DNA of 46,408 nt from Ignavibacteriales bacterium (GTDB lineage: Bacteria; Bacteroidota; Ignavibacteria; Ignavibacteriales; Melioribacteraceae), in the NCBI GenBank assembly GCA_020061355.1, contig JAGUYK010000030.1, positions 1 through 46,408 on the forward strand, in the 5' to 3' direction. The position numbers and the translations under genes are program-made. The notes beneath the pieces are model-generated. The model had not been told where the DNA came from, did no database searches, and saw nothing but the letters and a program-made list of their open reading frames with translations. Position 1 is the stretch's first letter, and each line of letters begins with the position of its first letter. Below are positions 44,162 to 46,408 of this stretch, one piece after another.

Positions 44162-44947
44162 TTAGATCGCATTTTTTTTGATCCAGATTAGGATCTCATC
44201 TAATAGACCTGTTGTTATATTGTGTCCGCCTTTATATTGATGGTATAATACTTCAAAACCCATTGATTGAAAAAATTTATTCTGGTAATCACAATTTTTT
44301 TTTATCGATTCCATATCTTCGTTACCAATAGCTATTAGCAGTTTTATTTCATTTGCTGCTTTTATTTGTTGGGTTGTTACTAATGAACTTGGAGAGTCTA
44401 ATTCTGGTAAAAATCCCCCAATTGCAATTATACCATTGATTAAACCCGGTTTTGTAAAAGCAATCATATAGGCAAGTGAAACACCTTGTGAAAAACCTAG
44501 TATGTAAGTTTTCTCGATTTGATATTTGGAAGAAATTTCAGCTATTACATTCAGAATATTTTCAATTGTCATCAGGTCAGCTTTTTCCCAGACACTTTTA
44601 TCGTTTGTCGGATAAAACCAGCCATAACCGACATCACCCGAAACTATTTTTGGATATTGTCCTTCAGGAGCAGCAACAATAATTTTTTCGTTTGTGAAAT
44701 TTGAAAAGAGGGAGGCTATAGAGCTTGCTTTACCACCATTGCCATGCAAAGTAATTAAAAGTGTATATGAATTATTGGATGAAAAATCCTCGGGCAATTT
44801 TAATAAAGCTCTTTGAAGTTTTCTTCCTTCAAGTAATAATTGCTCATAATTGATCTGTTTGTTTTGTCCCGGTAGCAGATTGGGGAGTAGGATCAATAAA
44901 ATAAGTACTGTTAAAATCACTAAGGAATTACATAGATTGTTCTTCAT
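44162..44947 (-). CDS. Exported alpha/beta-hydrolase (phospholipase/carboxylesterase type)
   Basis: A 261-residue exported hydrolase. The N-terminus is hydrophobic (about residues 8-26). The oxyanion region is LLITLHGNGGKASS, and the nucleophile elbow GFSQG places the Ser at S153. The acid is probably D211 (GNEDMESI), and the catalytic His is H242 in KGGHNITTG. The arrangement fits the phospholipase/carboxylesterase or feruloyl esterase-like branch. Deacylation of sugar esters would suit a glycan-degrading lifestyle, but this is inference. It is the first gene of the minus-strand run ending at 36392. Confidence 0.82.
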   Translation of the reverse strand: MKNNLCNSLVILTVLILLILLPNLLPGQNKQINYEQLLLEGRKLQRALLKLPEDFSSNNSYTLLITLHGNGGKASSIASLFSNFTNEKIIVAAPEGQYPKIVSGDVGYGWFYPTNDKSVWEKADLMTIENILNVIAEISSKYQIEKTYILGFSQGVSLAYMIAFTKPGLINGIIAIGGFLPELDSPSSLVTTQQIKAANEIKLLIAIGNEDMESIKKNCDYQNKFFQSMGFEVLYHQYKGGHNITTGLLDEILIWIKKNAI

Positions 44948-45379
44948 GTGTTATTAACCCTTATTATTAGTAATATAGACGGGGTGGATCATACTTGTAG
45001 AGAAAATGTGCTTTAACTTGTAATGGTATTGATAGCACTTCACAGATGATATTTTCTCTTATTGTAATCAACCGCCCCCATCCAACAGGAGTTGCTGTTT
45101 CTTTTAGTAACACCATTATTTGCACTACAACTTCAATTATTATTTTTAAAAGATATTTTTACTATTTCCGGAACAAAAATATTATTCAAATAGCGCTAAT
45201 AATTTTTTTTAAGATGAAATATGTATTACCAGATTAATATAACAATGTGGGTGGGTCGAATGTCGAAACGGTTACTAAGTTTGTTAAGTGCAATATAAAA
45301 CCTGTAATTCGTCGACAAAAAATGTAATTTTTACAAAGGAGTTCTAACTTTCTGTGGAAATTAATACTGGCGCGGAAAT
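44948..45379. other. 432-bp divergent intergenic region
   Basis: This gap separates the esterase (minus) from the histidine kinase (plus), so it should hold two promoters. No clear TTTG/TAnnTTTG pair was found. TGTAA-TTT-TTACA (45323-45335) is a short perfect inverted repeat, and AAAGGAG follows at 45335-45341 without a well-placed start codon. An open frame at 45046-45237 has no coding character. Nothing else is supported. Confidence 0.5.
45323..45335. promoter_or_regulatory. Small inverted repeat upstream of the histidine kinase
   Basis: TGTAATTTTTACA is a perfect palindrome with a 3-base spacer, 44 bases before the kinase start. It may be an operator or a chance AT-rich match. Confidence 0.25.
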
Positions 45380-46408
45380 ATGGTTATAAATGCACGTTCA
45401 CTACTTCACAGAGAATACAGAGTGCTCTCACATTTAGTTTTTTGGGCGGCTTACCTTATTTTTTTCACACTTCAAAGCGGTTATTTAAACGGTGACTATT
45501 TGAGCACATTTTATAGTTATTGTTTCTATGTAATACCGATAATGATTGCAACCTATTTTAATATTTATTTTCTACTTCCTAATTTCCTTTATATGAAGAA
45601 GTATTGGGTGTTTTTTCTACTTTTTTTTATTTCTTCTGCTGTCTGGAGTATTATGCAGCGCGTTACAGTTTTTTTTATTATTGCACCTCTTTTTTATTCA
45701 CCAGAATTATTCCAGAGAGTAACGGCACCGGGGTTTTTTTATCCCAATAGTATGATTTCATATCTTATAAGTATTTATACGGTGGTTGCAATTGCAGCTT
45801 CAATAAAACTGTTAAAGAATTACTATGAGAATGAACGTAGAAGTCAGATCCTCGCAAATGAAAAACTTGAAGCAGAATTAAAATATTTGAAAGCCCAGAT
45901 TAATCCCCACTTCCTTTTCAATTCGCTAAATAATTTATACGGATTAGCACTGAAAAAATCTGACAAAACTCCCGGACTAATATTAAAATTATCCTCCTTG
46001 TTGAATTACATGCTTTATGAATGCGATAGTAAATTAATTCCGCTTTATAAAGAGATAGAAATGCTCAATGATTTTATCGGCTTGGAAAAAGTTCGATATG
46101 GGGATCGGCTCAACATTAGGTTTGAGATTATTGGCGATACAACCGGAGTGCTCATTGCTCCAATGATTCTTTTCCCTTTTATTGAAAACAGTATTAAACA
46201 CGGTGCCGGAAACGAGCTTGATAATAGCTGGATTAATATAAAATTGGAAATTGATAAGAACAAAATTGTGTTCAATGTTGAAAATAAAAAAAGTACATTC
46301 AAGAGCAGCAAAGATCAAAAAGAGTCTGAAGGTATCGGTCTGAAAAATGTTAAAAGGCAGCTGGATTTACTTTATCCGGAGAAATATATATTATCAACCG
46401 AGGAAAAC
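45380..46408 (+). CDS. LytS/YehU-type sensor histidine kinase (C-terminus cut by window edge)
   Basis: The frame opens at ATG 45380 and runs 343 codons to the window end without a stop. The first in-frame stop upstream is TAA at 45362. Four hydrophobic segments lie at about 17-31, 47-68, 74-104 and 126-142. A linker helix is followed by the His_kinase domain: LKAQINPHFLFNSLNNLYGL with phospho-acceptor H177, PFIENSIKHG (N-box, E269/N270), and GIGLKNVKRQLDLLYP (G-box, about 318-333). This is the LytS/YehU class, which normally partners a LytTR response regulator, probably encoded just beyond the edge. The signal sensed is unknown; cell-envelope state is usual. Confidence 0.92.
   Translation, partial: MVINARSLLHREYRVLSHLVFWAAYLIFFTLQSGYLNGDYLSTFYSYCFYVIPIMIATYFNIYFLLPNFLYMKKYWVFFLLFFISSAVWSIMQRVTVFFIIAPLFYSPELFQRVTAPGFFYPNSMISYLISIYTVVAIAASIKLLKNYYENERRSQILANEKLEAELKYLKAQINPHFLFNSLNNLYGLALKKSDKTPGLILKLSSLLNYMLYECDSKLIPLYKEIEMLNDFIGLEKVRYGDRLNIRFEIIGDTTGVLIAPMILFPFIENSIKHGAGNELDNSWINIKLEIDKNKIVFNVENKKSTFKSSKDQKESEGIGLKNVKRQLDLLYPEKYILSTEEN

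Noticed and set aside
45046-45237. A 63-residue open frame in the divergent gap
   Set aside because: Low-complexity Ile/Phe composition from AT-rich DNA, no ribosome-binding site, no homology recognised.

Overview
The window looks like chromosomal DNA from a Gram-negative, AT-rich member of the Bacteroidota/Ignavibacteriota assemblage, most likely Ignavibacteria-like. This is an inference from four things seen in the sequence: a Por/T9SS-type C-terminal sorting domain with an NFPNPFNP motif, many exported proteins and lipoproteins, a Bacteroidetes-style promoter (TTTC-N19-TATCTTTG) ahead of one gene, and families typical of that group (DUF3109, FISUMP, PD40, TrhO with a Cys-rich tail). No rRNA, tRNA or CRISPR array was seen. 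The species cannot be named from the sequence alone.

Layout. (1) 1-1680, minus: a truncated GT4-like glycosyltransferase coupled by an ATGA overlap to a SpoIID/LytB-domain protein. (2) 1834-2721, plus: trhO. (3) 2807-7241, minus: a four-gene run of SDR, lipase-like lipoprotein, TIGR03546 and TIGR03545 proteins. (4) 7393-12010, plus: DUF3109, rpoN, a membrane methyltransferase-like protein, hslV and hslU. (5) 12040-20322, plus: HAD phosphatase lipoprotein, two NAD(P)-dependent oxidoreductases, rubrerythrin, two neighbouring GT-B/GT28-like proteins and valS, ending in a strong hairpin. (6) 20446-24613, plus: cydAB, a TetR regulator with a probable self-operator, and a threonine/serine dehydratase. 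(7) 24637-36372, plus: an exported carbohydrate-degradation island with two paralogous six-hairpin glycosidases, a GH3 enzyme with a PA14 insert, an amylo-alpha-1,6-glucosidase-like enzyme and an M24-fold lipoprotein. A frameshifted Y1 (IS200/RAYT-like) transposase sits inside it, surrounded by six small palindromes. (8) 36392-44947, minus: a run of exported accessory proteins: a GT-A-like/alkylsulfatase-type MBL fusion, a second MBL protein, an NTF2-like lipoprotein, PD40 and NHL propellers, a T9SS-tagged FISUMP protein and an esterase. (9) 45380-end, plus: a LytS/YehU-type histidine kinase cut off by the window end.

How the genes fit together. Regions 4-6 are core housekeeping: alternative sigma factor, ATP-dependent proteolysis, translation, a high-affinity oxygen-scavenging oxidase and peroxide detoxification. 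These suggest life at low or fluctuating oxygen. Region 7 would act in the periplasm or at the surface on oligosaccharides. Region 8 looks like a flexible shell of exported proteins whose substrates cannot be read from sequence.

The most unusual items are the GT-A-like/MBL fusion (36392-38545), the M24-fold protein that has lost three of five metal ligands (35089-36372), the palindrome-flanked broken transposase (31683-32423), the pair of divergent GT-B proteins (15026-17514), and a possible 36-residue leader peptide (42995-43105). None of these proves a wholly new system. All homology calls were made by eye, without database searches.
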